A stretch of DNA of 64,000 nucleotides, from NCBI RefSeq assembly GCF_002113025.1, contig NZ_NEJH01000014.1, positions 44,085-108,084 of the forward strand, in the 5' to 3' direction. Origin of the DNA: Pseudomonas sp. B28(2017) (GTDB taxonomy: Bacteria > Pseudomonadota > Gammaproteobacteria > Pseudomonadales > Pseudomonadaceae). The notes beneath the pieces were generated by a model. The model did not search any database, was not told where the DNA came from, and saw only the letters and a list, made by a program, of their open reading frames with translations. This document shows positions 54,949 to 64,000 of the stretch, piece by piece (the first letter of the stretch is position 1; each line of letters starts with the position of its first letter). Both the position numbers and the translations under genes were made by a program.

Positions 54949-55242
54949 ATGAAGCTTCGTCCTCTGCATGACCGCGTCGTCATCCGTCGCAGCGAAGAAG
55001 AAAAGAAAACCGCTGGCGGTATCGTCCTGCCAGGTTCGGCTGCTGAAAAAGCCAACAGCGGCGAAATCCTCGCTGTAGGCACCGGCCGCGTACTGGAAAA
55101 CGGTGAAGTGCGTGCACTGTCCGTGAAAGTGGGCGACAAGGTTGTGTTCGGTCCTTACTCCGGCAGCAACACTGTGAAAGTCGACGGCGAAGACCTGCTG
55201 GTAATGAGCGAGAACGAAATCCTCGCTGTTATCGAAGGCTGA
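54949..55242 (+). CDS. groES: Co-chaperonin GroES
   Basis: 97 residues. Heptameric lid of the chaperonin; MKLRPLHDRVVIRR, the mobile loop EEEKKTAGGIVLPGSA and VGDKVVFGPYSG are conserved. Upstream AGGAG. 49 bases before groEL, in one operon. Confidence 0.98.
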   Translation: MKLRPLHDRVVIRRSEEEKKTAGGIVLPGSAAEKANSGEILAVGTGRVLENGEVRALSVKVGDKVVFGPYSGSNTVKVDGEDLLVMSENEILAVIEG

Positions 55243-55291
55243 TTACCCGCTCATTTTCCCGCTACTTCAAAGTATTTAAGGAATATCGATC

Positions 55292-56938
<1,647 letters not shown>

Positions 56939-56959
56939 GCCAGCCTTACCCCTGTAATA

Positions 56960-56995
56960 AAAAACCCCGCCTGCGAAAGCAGGCGGGGTTTTTTA
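56960..56995 (+). terminator. Terminator after groEL
   Basis: AAAAACCCCGCCTGC-GAAA-GCAGGCGGGGTTTTTT, GNRA-like loop and T-run. Confidence 0.95.
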
Positions 56996-57029
56996 TTGTC
57001 CGGAATCCGAAGGTCACATGGATCCACCA

Positions 57030-57117
57030 GTGGGAGCGAGCTTGCTCGCGAATGCGGTGTTGCTGCCAACAAACCTGTTGACTGACACTCCGTCATCGCG
57101 AACAGGCCCTCTCCCAC
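57030..57117. repeat. REPIN (paired inverted REPs)
   Basis: GTGGGAGCGAGCTTGCTCGCG on the left and CGCGAACAGGCCCTCTCCCAC on the right (slightly decayed), again 88 bases. Confidence 0.85.
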
Positions 57118-57131
57118 ATTTGAACTGTGGT

Positions 57132-57875
57132 TCAGGCGCTGACAGGCACTGCATTTGCCTCGCGTTCAGCCTTCAACGCCGGTCGATACAGAACGCAGTA
57201 ATACGACCCCAGGCAAATCAGCCAGCAGAACACCGCCGTCCACACGTTGTGCGAGAAGAAGTGCGCGCCCTGCATCATCCGCCCGATGGAGAACACCGAG
57301 CCGAGGGCGAAGGCGAAGACAAACGCTGCGCGAGCCATGCGCGGGCGACGGTCACGCAATACGAAAAACAGGGCAAACAGGGTGAAACCGGTGGCCGCAT
57401 GGCCGCCGGGCCAGCAACGTCCCGGTTTTTCGGTGTGCGGGCGAGGGCTCAACAGTTCGCTGTAGGTCTCGTGACCACCGAATTGCTCAAGGCTCCAAGG
57501 GCATTGCACCGCGGTCACCGCTTTCATGGGGGTGACAAAGGAAGTCGCCAGGCCCAGGGACAGCACCAGGCAACCCAGTTCACGCTTGAACGGTTTGAGC
57601 CTGGTCATGAAGAACGAAGCGACGTAGCCGAGGATGGCGAACACCGAAAAGGCGATGACTACCTGCTTGGCGCGGGTATGCAGGATGTTTTCCAGGAAGT
57701 AACTGTGCCGTCCGATGAAGTCACCCGCGACCGGGTCGTAGAACAGCTTGGCAAGGTCCATGTCCAGTGAGGTCAGTTCGAGCAACACCAGAACGATCGC
57801 CGCAACGGCGGGAACCCCCAGGCACACCCAGTAATTGAGCGGGCGAGGGGCGGGGCGGACAGCAGTTGATGACAT
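57132..57875 (-). CDS. PAP2-family membrane phosphatase
   Basis: 247 residues from ATG 57875. About five to six membrane helices. Phosphatase signatures: K-x6-RP-like TEKPGRC, then PGGHAATGF (the PSGH motif, with Gly for Ser) and HFFSHNVWTAV. Members act on isoprenyl pyrophosphates, lipid A or phosphatidate. A neighbouring LTA-synthase-like phosphotransferase and colRS suggest envelope lipid modification. Some ColR-regulated pseudomonad loci contain a similar gene (recalled, not checked). Confidence 0.88.
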   Translation of the reverse strand: MSSTAVRPAPRPLNYWVCLGVPAVAAIVLVLLELTSLDMDLAKLFYDPVAGDFIGRHSYFLENILHTRAKQVVIAFSVFAILGYVASFFMTRLKPFKRELGCLVLSLGLATSFVTPMKAVTAVQCPWSLEQFGGHETYSELLSPRPHTEKPGRCWPGGHAATGFTLFALFFVLRDRRPRMARAAFVFAFALGSVFSIGRMMQGAHFFSHNVWTAVFCWLICLGSYYCVLYRPALKAEREANAVPVSA

Positions 57876-57895
57876 GGTGGATCCTGAACAAAGGA

Positions 57896-57922
57896 AAAAG
57901 CCCCGGGGCATCAGCCCGGGGC
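57896..57922 (-). terminator. Terminator after the LTA-synthase-like gene
   Basis: On the minus strand GCCCCGGG-CTGATGC-CCCGGGGC followed by TTTTTCC, directly between the two minus-strand genes. Confidence 0.85.
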
Positions 57923-57929
57923 GATTCGG

Positions 57930-59879
57930 TTAACGTTCGCCGACTTGACCGGCACCCTCCTTGGGTGCCTTCCAGCCAAGCAGCTGTTGCTTGAAGCCAT
58001 AACTGGCGGTTTGGTAATAGGTGATTGCGCGGGTAATCAGTGGATCACTGGCGGTAGACCGGGACTCGCGACTTTCAGTCAGCGCGTCATCGTGACGGCG
58101 CAAGCCCTGGCGTGGGCTCAAGATCGCCAGGTCCTTGCCGTCGAACAACCCCAGGTGCTGGTAGTTACCGAGCACCACGCGTGGTGGCAGCGGGTTGTCC
58201 TGCAACAGGTTACGGCCAAAGAATGTCGATTCATAATCCAGATTGAGCAAACCCAGCAACGTTGGCGCCAGATCGATCTGGCTGGCCAATTGTGCAGTTT
58301 CCCGAGCTTCGATCAACTTGGGCGCATAGATGAACAGCGGAATCTGATAGTTGGCGATGGGCAAGTCTTCCTTACCGGCGCTGCCAGCGGTGTGGTCGGC
58401 GACAAAGACGAAGATTGTATTGTCAAACCAGGGTTTTTGACGCGCCTGATCAAGGAACTGACCAATGGCGTAGTCGGTGTATTTCACTGCGCCGTCACGG
58501 CCGTTACCGGACTTGATGTCGATCCGGTTGTCCGGATAGGTGTAAGGGCGATGGTTGGACGTCGTCATCAGTTGCAGCAGGAATGGCTGCTGCCTGGCGT
58601 AGTCGGCATCGGCCAGTTTCAGTGTCTGCCTGTAGAGATCTTCGTCGGCCATGCCCCAGGCATTCTTGAAGTGAATCTCCGACTCCTCGACGCTGCTCTG
58701 GTCTACAACGCGATAACCATTGCCGCTGAAGAACGCATTCATGTTGTCGAAGTAACCGCGCCCGCCATAGACAAACACACTGTCGTAGCCCACGGCATTG
58801 AGTTGCTGGCCAAGGCTGGCAAAGCCGCTTTCACGACCCACGCGTTTGACGATCGAGCGACCGGGTGTCGGCGGAATCGCCAGGGTGATGGCTTCCAGAC
58901 CGCGGTCGGTGCGGGTGCCGGTGGCGTAGAAATTGTTGAAGTACAGGCTCTGCTTGCGCAAGGCATCAAGGTAGGGGGTCAGGTTACGGGTGTCACCGTT
59001 GCTGCCCATATACTTGGCGCTGAAGCTTTCAATGGTGACCAACACGATATTGGGCTTGCGCGGTGCGCCCGGGTTATCAATCTGCCGGCGAATGTCCTGC
59101 GGGTCCTGACCCACGAAGCGGGCATTGGGTTCTGCCAGTTCGGCGCGAATCTGTTGGGCAACCACGGCCGACGGCAGTGTGCTGTAGAACTGCGGGTAGT
59201 CCAGTTCGTTGTTGCGGAATGCCGCGAAGAATTGATACGGGCCATTGCTCGCCAGTTCGTTCTGGTAGGCGTTGCCACCTTGGGCGCGCGGGGCGTCCTG
59301 GCTGAGCAGTTGCATGCTCAGGCCAGCGACGATCAACAAACCGAGCGCATTCAGCAAGCGCCCACGCAGCGGCGGCAATGGTGCATCAAGTGCGGCGTTG
59401 AAGGGTTTGCGCAATGCAAGACTCAGGGCCACGGCCAGCACGGCGAGGATGCTCAACAGCGTGCCGATCGGGTATGACTCAAGCAGATTGTTCAGTACTT
59501 CGTCGGAATACACCAGATAATCGACGGCGATGAAGTTGAAGCGCACGCCGAACTCATCCCAGAACAGCCATTCGGCCACCGAGGTGAACAACATCGCGAA
59601 CAGACTGACCGTCAGCAACCCCTGAAGGAACCAGCGATGGCCACGCGTGCGCCACAGGGCCGGCGGGCACAGCAACAGGTAGAAGCCCATGGGCAGTGCT
59701 GCGTAGGCAATGAAACCCAGGTCGTAGAGCAGGCCGATGCCGAACACCGACAGGAAGCCGCTTCCGGCCTCATCCAGGTGTGTGAGAAGCAGGACTGTTC
59801 GAGTCAGAAAAAAAATTGCCAGCCAGGCGCCTGTGACCAGCAGCAAAAAGCGCATGGGGGCCGTCTTCAAATAGTCCAT
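57930..59879 (-). CDS. LTA-synthase-like phosphotransferase (sulfatase fold)
   Basis: 649 residues. Five N-terminal membrane helices (about 10-30, 45-70, 85-105, 132-155, 175-192) and a large periplasmic sulfatase-fold domain (about 270-600). NIVLVTIESFSAKYMG (metal Glu), the catalytic Thr in ATGTRTDRGLEA, YGGRGYFDNMN and VADHTAG (metal Asp and His) are present. Family members move glycerol phosphate or phosphoethanolamine groups onto glycans or lipids. A candidate ColR box lies 70 bases upstream. Confidence 0.88.
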   Translation of the reverse strand: MDYLKTAPMRFLLLVTGAWLAIFFLTRTVLLLTHLDEAGSGFLSVFGIGLLYDLGFIAYAALPMGFYLLLCPPALWRTRGHRWFLQGLLTVSLFAMLFTSVAEWLFWDEFGVRFNFIAVDYLVYSDEVLNNLLESYPIGTLLSILAVLAVALSLALRKPFNAALDAPLPPLRGRLLNALGLLIVAGLSMQLLSQDAPRAQGGNAYQNELASNGPYQFFAAFRNNELDYPQFYSTLPSAVVAQQIRAELAEPNARFVGQDPQDIRRQIDNPGAPRKPNIVLVTIESFSAKYMGSNGDTRNLTPYLDALRKQSLYFNNFYATGTRTDRGLEAITLAIPPTPGRSIVKRVGRESGFASLGQQLNAVGYDSVFVYGGRGYFDNMNAFFSGNGYRVVDQSSVEESEIHFKNAWGMADEDLYRQTLKLADADYARQQPFLLQLMTTSNHRPYTYPDNRIDIKSGNGRDGAVKYTDYAIGQFLDQARQKPWFDNTIFVFVADHTAGSAGKEDLPIANYQIPLFIYAPKLIEARETAQLASQIDLAPTLLGLLNLDYESTFFGRNLLQDNPLPPRVVLGNYQHLGLFDGKDLAILSPRQGLRRHDDALTESRESRSTASDPLITRAITYYQTASYGFKQQLLGWKAPKEGAGQVGER

Positions 59880-59949
59880 TCTCTATATTCCTTATTATCA
59901 ATCGCGTGACAGTCTTCACTGGCCGCTGTAGTCAGCCTGTGAATCGATA

Positions 59950-59965
59950 GTGAAAAACTTGTCAA
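59950..59965 (-). promoter_or_regulatory. Candidate ColR box upstream of the LTA-synthase-like gene
   Basis: On the minus strand TTGACAAGTTTTTCAC. The ColR consensus as I remember it from P. putida is YYNASNNYTTTTTCAC; only one defined base differs. It sits in the region shared with divergent colR, so it could also serve colR autoregulation. Confidence 0.6.
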
Positions 59966-60081
59966 TCATACCTACTGGTTGAGCGAATTGATCCATGCAC
60001 AGCCTTCCCCTAGCCGTGAGTCACACTTGGCCTTAAGCTGCGCGGGCCATGACGGCCGTTACTGTGGACGGAGAGATACCC

Positions 60082-60765
60082 ATGCGAATTCTATTGGTTG
60101 AAGACAACCGCGATATCCTGGCCAACCTGGCTGATTACCTGGGGCTCAAAGGCTATACCGTGGATTGCGCGCAGGATGGTCTGTCTGGCCTGCATCTGGC
60201 GGCCACCGAGCACTACGACTTGATCGTGCTCGATATCATGTTGCCCGGCATCGATGGCTACACCTTGTGCAAGCGCCTGCGCGAAGATGCCCGCCGCGAA
60301 ACGCCGGTGATCATGCTCACGGCCCGTGATCAACTGGATGACCGTCTGCAAGGCTTCAAGTCCGGTGCTGATGATTACCTGATCAAGCCGTTTGCCCTGT
60401 CTGAGCTGGCGGCCCGTATCGAAGCGATCATGCGCCGGACCCAGGGCGGTGGGCGGCGGACCTTGCAGGTCGGCGACCTGAGCTATGACCTCGACACCCT
60501 GGAAGTCACCCGCGAAGGCCGGTTGCTGAAGCTCAACCCGGTCGGCCTGAAGTTGCTGGCCGTGTTGATGCAGAAAAGCCCGCATGTGCTGCGCCGTGAA
60601 ATTCTTGAAGAAGCGCTGTGGGGGGATGACTGCCCGGACAGCGACAGCCTGCGCAGCCATGTCCACCAACTGCGCCAGGTGATCGACAAGCCGTTCGCCA
60701 AGCCATTGCTGCAAACCGTGCACGGGGTGGGGTATCGCCTGGCCGAGGGCCGTGATGGAGTTTAA
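60082..60765 (+). CDS. colR: Response regulator ColR
   Basis: 227 residues from ATG 60082, behind GGAG. OmpR family: receiver (about 1-120; VEDNRD, phospho-Asp in LIVLDIMLPG, LTARD, YLIKPF) and winged-helix C-domain (about 127-223). In P. fluorescens WCS365 and P. putida ColRS governs root colonisation, membrane integrity and metal tolerance. The order colR-colS-orf222-wapQ matches WCS365. Confidence 0.95.
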   Translation: MRILLVEDNRDILANLADYLGLKGYTVDCAQDGLSGLHLAATEHYDLIVLDIMLPGIDGYTLCKRLREDARRETPVIMLTARDQLDDRLQGFKSGADDYLIKPFALSELAARIEAIMRRTQGGGRRTLQVGDLSYDLDTLEVTREGRLLKLNPVGLKLLAVLMQKSPHVLRREILEEALWGDDCPDSDSLRSHVHQLRQVIDKPFAKPLLQTVHGVGYRLAEGRDGV

Positions 60766-62029
60766 GCAGAGCCTTGCTCAACGCATCATCATTGCCTTTG
60801 CGCTGATGGGCGCACTGGTGGCGGGTACCTTTGCCATGGGCATCGTGGCGACCGTGCACCTGGTGGAAGAAAAACTGATTTCGGCAGGTCTGGGCGGCGA
60901 TTTGCAGCGCCTGTTGCTGATGGACAATGTCACGGACTGGAGCCATCGTCCCGAACCGGACCAATTGTTCTACTTCAGCGGCGGACCGGGTGATTTCAGC
61001 TTGCCCAAGGATCTGCGGCACCTGGAGCCGGGTTTCCACGAAGTGTTCCGTGAAAACCTGTCGTACCACGCCATGGTCGAAATCGTCGACGGCCGACGTT
61101 ACGTGCTGTTGCAGGACCAGAGCGACTTCGAAGAGCGTGAGCGGGTGCTGTTTGCCGTGGCGCTGGTGGGGTTCGTATTGAGCCTGGCGCTGGCGGTGTT
61201 TCTCGGCTGGGTCCTGGCACGCAAGGTCATGGCGCCGGTGGTGCGGCTGGCCCGTCAGGTACGCCATCGCGATCAACTGCTCGGTTTGGCTCCTCCTTTG
61301 GCTCCGGATTATGCCGCCGACGAAGTGGGCGAGCTGGCCGTGGCCTTCGATGCCACCCTCGGGCGCTTGCGTCAGGCCCTGACCCGCGAGCGGTTGTTCA
61401 CCAGCGACGTCAGCCACGAATTGCGTACGCCCTTGATGATATTGGCCAGTTCCTGCGAGTTGCTGCTGGAAAACCCAGGTATCGATCAGCGCGGTCGCGC
61501 CCAGGTCGAGCGCATTGCCCGGGCATGTGAAGAAATGCGTGAGCTGGTGCAAACCTTCCTGATGCTGGCCCGTGCCCAGCGTGAAGACGCCAGCATGTCG
61601 CCACAGCAGTCCCTGGGCCAGGTGGCCGAGGGCCTGCTCGGTTTGTGGCGCGAGCCCATTGAAAGCAAAGGATTGAAGCTGATCTTCGAACCGGGCAACC
61701 CCGAGGCCAAGGGCTACAATGCGACCTTCTTGCACGCGGTGATGGGGAACTTGCTGCGCAACGCCTTGCATTACACCGAACAGGGCTTCATCCGCCTGAC
61801 CCTGACGGGCACGGGCTTTCTGGTCGAAGACAGTGGCGTGGGCATTCCCGAGGAAAAACGCGAGGCGATGTTCGAACCGTTCGTCCGGGGCAACGAACAG
61901 CGCGGGGAAGGGTTGGGCCTGGGGCTTTCACTGGTGCAGCGGATCTGTGAAAACCAGGGCTGGAGCGTCAGCCTGACAACCATGGAGCCCAATGGTTGTC
62001 GTTTTCAGGTGGAGTTGTCCCGAACCTGA
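60755..62029 (+). CDS. colS: Sensor histidine kinase ColS
   Basis: 424 residues from ATG 60755, 11 bases inside colR. Two membrane helices (about 9-35, 131-155) enclose a periplasmic loop with the metal-sensing ExxE motif (DFEERER); numbered from this start the glutamates fall at 126 and 129, the positions recalled for P. putida ColS, which supports the start. H-box DVSHELRTPLMIL, N-box NLLRNALHY, G1 VEDSGVGIP, G2 GEGLGLGLS. Senses excess zinc or ferric iron. Confidence 0.95.
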   Translation: MEFKQSLAQRIIIAFALMGALVAGTFAMGIVATVHLVEEKLISAGLGGDLQRLLLMDNVTDWSHRPEPDQLFYFSGGPGDFSLPKDLRHLEPGFHEVFRENLSYHAMVEIVDGRRYVLLQDQSDFEERERVLFAVALVGFVLSLALAVFLGWVLARKVMAPVVRLARQVRHRDQLLGLAPPLAPDYAADEVGELAVAFDATLGRLRQALTRERLFTSDVSHELRTPLMILASSCELLLENPGIDQRGRAQVERIARACEEMRELVQTFLMLARAQREDASMSPQQSLGQVAEGLLGLWREPIESKGLKLIFEPGNPEAKGYNATFLHAVMGNLLRNALHYTEQGFIRLTLTGTGFLVEDSGVGIPEEKREAMFEPFVRGNEQRGEGLGLGLSLVQRICENQGWSVSLTTMEPNGCRFQVELSRT

Positions 62030-62098
62030 TCTGTTGAGTCAGGCGACCGGCAAACCCCTATCAATTCTGTAAAAGCCTGTAATACTTCCAGGTTTCCC

Positions 62099-62114
62099 GT
62101 AATGAAATTTTCAC
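62099..62114 (+). promoter_or_regulatory. Candidate ColR box upstream of orf222
   Basis: GTAATGAAATTTTCAC: the second half (ATTTTCAC) differs from TTTTTCAC at one base; the first half fits only partly. 70 bases before the methyltransferase start, the same distance as the box at 59950 from its gene. ColR control of orf222 is reported in P. fluorescens. Confidence 0.45.
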
Positions 62115-62184
62115 AAGTGAATCACCTGTCACCGACACCGCGAAACCTAAGGTAGCTGCTATCAGAAGTTCAGGAGACCAGGTG

Positions 62185-62853
62185 ATGGACGGCCCGATCA
62201 AACTCGATTTTTCCGAAAAGTACGACGAGCAACACGCGCAACGCTATTTGCGCAAACACCAGGAAGGTCTCGGCCGTCGACTGTCCCACTGGCGTGACGA
62301 ACAATTGGCGCGCAAGGCGCTGGACCTGGTTGGCGAGCCCGGCCTGATCCTCGACTTGCCGTGCGGTGCGGGGCGTTTCTGGCCCTTGCTGGCGGAGAAA
62401 ACCAACCGCGTGATCATCGGTGCCGATAACTCGGAGTCCATGCTGAAGGTCGCAACCCAGGCGCAACCCGCCCACGTGGTGAAACGGGTACAGCCCTTGC
62501 GCACGTCTGCATTCGACATCGCCTTGCCGGACAACGCCGTCGACAGCATTTTTTGCATGCGCTTGCTCCACCACATCGGTGAAGCCGAGCATCGCATGGC
62601 TATTTTGCGCGAATTCGAGCGAGTTACCCGTGACAGCGTGATCCTTTCGCTGTGGGTCGATGGCAACTTCAAGGCCTGGAAACGCAAGCGTTCGGAGAAA
62701 ACCCGTGGGCAGGAAGGTTACCAAAACCGCTTTGTGTTACCGGTCGCTACCGTAGAAAAGGAATTTGAGCAGGCGGGTTTCCGCATCCAGGAACAACTGG
62801 ACTTTTTGCCGCTCTATGCCATGTGGCGAGTTTACGTATTACGCAAGAGGTAA
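62185..62853 (+). CDS. SAM-dependent methyltransferase, orf222
   Basis: 222 residues from ATG 62185 (GGAG upstream; GTG 62182 is the alternative), exactly the length that gave orf222 of P. fluorescens WCS365 its name. SAM-binding motif LILDLPCGAGRFWPLL, DNS acidic loop and DNAVDSIFCMRLLHHIG post-I/II region; class I fold. Four bases before wapQ. Substrate unknown; LPS-linked by context. Confidence 0.92.
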   Translation: MDGPIKLDFSEKYDEQHAQRYLRKHQEGLGRRLSHWRDEQLARKALDLVGEPGLILDLPCGAGRFWPLLAEKTNRVIIGADNSESMLKVATQAQPAHVVKRVQPLRTSAFDIALPDNAVDSIFCMRLLHHIGEAEHRMAILREFERVTRDSVILSLWVDGNFKAWKRKRSEKTRGQEGYQNRFVLPVATVEKEFEQAGFRIQEQLDFLPLYAMWRVYVLRKR

Positions 62854-62857
62854 CAGG

Positions 62858-63571
62858 ATGGCAGTGCAGTATGCAGCAGAAACGGAAGTCGCTCCCCAGG
62901 ATCGCTTCGATTACTTTTGGAATCAGCGCGGTGAATGGGTAGAGGAACCTAACGTCCGTCGCGGCGGGGAAAGCGGCGTTCAACGAGTGATGGGCAGTGA
63001 TGGTCAACTGCTCTACGCCAAGCGTCAGACCGGGCATATCCATCGTAGCTGGCAGCACCCTTTCGGGCGGCCGACAGTACTGCGCGAGAGTGCTGCGCTC
63101 AACGGTGTCGCCGCGCTTGGCGTAAGGGTTCCGCATATCGTTTTCTGCGGCGCGCAGCGTGATCCAGTGCACAAATGGCGTGCCTTGCTGGTCACCAGGT
63201 CACTGGACGGCTTTGAGGAAATCGATCGCTGGTACGCCGGTGGCGGTCGCGAGCGTCATGGTGAAGCCATACATGACCGCGTGCTCAAGGACCTGGCTGA
63301 AAACCTGGCGCGCATGCACAAGGGCCGCTGGCAGCACGGTTGCCTTTACGACAAGCACGTATTCGTTCGCGTGACCGGTGAGGGCGAGACGGCCAAGGTC
63401 GAAGTGGCCCTGATCGATCTGGAGAAATCCCGACAGCGTTTTACCGCTCATCGCGCAGCGGCCCATGACATGAAGCAATTACGTCGCCACTCGTCGTTCA
63501 GCGAAGCAGACTGGAAAAAGCTCGTCTACTTTTATGAAACGGCGTTTGGCAGCGCTATCAAGGGTTTATAA
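62858..63571 (+). CDS. wapQ: LPS core kinase WapQ/InaA family
   Basis: 237 residues from ATG 62858, four bases after orf222. Protein-kinase-like fold: GGESGVQRV, LLVTRSLDGFEEIDRWY, LARMHKGRWQHGCLYDKHVFV (catalytic HxxLYxxH type) and VALIDLEKSRQRF (metal Asp). Heptose kinases of this type phosphorylate the LPS inner core. The inaA name is also used for this family. Confidence 0.9.
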   Translation: MAVQYAAETEVAPQDRFDYFWNQRGEWVEEPNVRRGGESGVQRVMGSDGQLLYAKRQTGHIHRSWQHPFGRPTVLRESAALNGVAALGVRVPHIVFCGAQRDPVHKWRALLVTRSLDGFEEIDRWYAGGGRERHGEAIHDRVLKDLAENLARMHKGRWQHGCLYDKHVFVRVTGEGETAKVEVALIDLEKSRQRFTAHRAAAHDMKQLRRHSSFSEADWKKLVYFYETAFGSAIKGL

Positions 63572-63573
63572 CG

Positions 63574-63801
63574 ATGAAACTCGAAATTGCACGAGGTTTG
63601 TTTCTGGTAGGAGCCTTGGCAGTTGCATCGATCGCGATGGCAGCCTGGGAGCAACCACGCCCCCAGGTTCTCAGCTCGATAAACGCAGAAGAACATTGTC
63701 CATTGCCGCGGGTTGCGAAGGCATCCGTGGCCACTCGACCCGATCATGATTTGTTGTTATTCATGTTCGGACTTTCTCAGGGATTGAGGTCGCAGAATTG
63801 A
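63574..63801 (+). CDS. Small exported protein, unknown function
   Basis: 75 residues, ATG three bases after the wapQ stop. A hydrophobic N-terminus (about 8-23, LFLVGALAVASIAMA) is either a signal peptide or a signal anchor; the rest is short and polar with one Cys. End of the colR-orf222-wapQ block. No family recognised. Confidence 0.65.
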   Translation: MKLEIARGLFLVGALAVASIAMAAWEQPRPQVLSSINAEEHCPLPRVAKASVATRPDHDLLLFMFGLSQGLRSQN

Positions 63802-63821
63802 ACAGATTGAAGCCCAAATGA

Positions 63822-63852
63822 AAGGCCTCGCTGATGCGAGGCCTTTTTTTTG
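63822..63852 (+). terminator. Terminator after the wapQ block
   Basis: AAGGCCTCG-CTGATG-CGAGGCCTT followed by eight T. Confidence 0.95.
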
Positions 63853-64000
63853 GTTCATCACGGATTACCGGGGAAGATTGGCGTTGGCGTTGGCGTTGGT
63901 TTTGTGAGTTGTGAGCTTATCCATTTGCCGAGGTGACGCTGAATCACCTTTGCGCCCTTACGGCGCCTTACTTTTTTCAGTCGAAAAAAAAGTAAGCAAA
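63853..64000. other. Unassigned end of window
   Basis: 148 bases without a gene. A short tandem GGCGTT repeat (about 63882-63900) and a hairpin-forming TTACTTTTTT / AAAAAAAAGTAA near the end (63969-63995) are present. The latter resembles a sequence often found in Pseudomonas intergenic regions. The next gene is outside the window. Confidence 0.4.

Noticed and set aside
57132..63801. Horizontal island at the right end
   Set aside because: Order colR-colS-orf222-wapQ and composition look native to the P. fluorescens group; no integrase, tRNA boundary or composition break was seen.

Overview
The window is a stretch of a Pseudomonas chromosome, most like the P. fluorescens group. This rests on recognisable neighbourhoods (rpsO-pnp; nadC-ampD-ampE-chemoreceptor; piuB-piuA-piuC with an ornithine decarboxylase; bfr-bfd-peroxiredoxin-rnt-pyrC-motY-argG; nth next to rnf genes; colR-colS-orf222-wapQ), the fruBKA phosphotransferase system, and many REP/REPIN palindromes of the GTGGGAGCGAGC and GTAGGAGCGAGC type. 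No prophage, insertion sequence, CRISPR array or rRNA gene was seen. One tRNA gene (Thr, CGT) lies after pnp.

Layout. 1-5 kb: the end of rpsO, pnp, tRNA-Thr, a secreted Ser-rich coiled-coil protein, a small DUF6388-like gene and nadC. 5-9 kb: ampDE and a chemoreceptor behind a good FliA-type promoter. 9-17 kb: tatD-like and fruR genes, divergent from fruBKA, with a FruR operator and an unusual leader carrying four GGCGCC palindromes. 17-25 kb: a PhoD-like phosphatase, then the piu iron-uptake cluster with candidate Fur boxes. 25.2-28.8 kb: an AT-rich insertion with a 754-residue alpha-xenorhabdolysin-like pore-forming toxin that looks like A- and B-type halves in one chain, plus a partner gene. 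28.8-36 kb: speC, a four-gene osmoprotectant ABC transporter and prfC. 36-42 kb: bacterioferritin and its ferredoxin, a 2-Cys peroxiredoxin, RNase T, PyrC, MotY (second FliA promoter) and ArgG. 42-44.5 kb: an AT-rich patch with a membrane protein, an orphan response regulator and a PA3496-like small protein. 44.5-49 kb: nth and a strongly altered rnf cluster. 49-57 kb: metG, apbC, an SDR gene, a HugZ-like gene, fxsA and groESL. 57-64 kb: a cell-envelope block with a PAP2 phosphatase, an LTA-synthase-like phosphotransferase, colRS, orf222, wapQ and a small exported protein.

The most interesting points are: (1) the single-chain XaxA/XaxB-like toxin locus; (2) the rnf cluster, which lacks rnfC, has an anchorless RnfB with a long RnfC-like tail, and has lost three of the four cysteines expected to hold the intramembrane iron-sulfur centre; (3) the multi-palindrome fru leader; (4) candidate ColR boxes in front of the LTA-synthase-like gene and orf222; and (5) a terminator-like hairpin pointing into speC. 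All family assignments are from reading the sequence and recalled knowledge; no database search was run.
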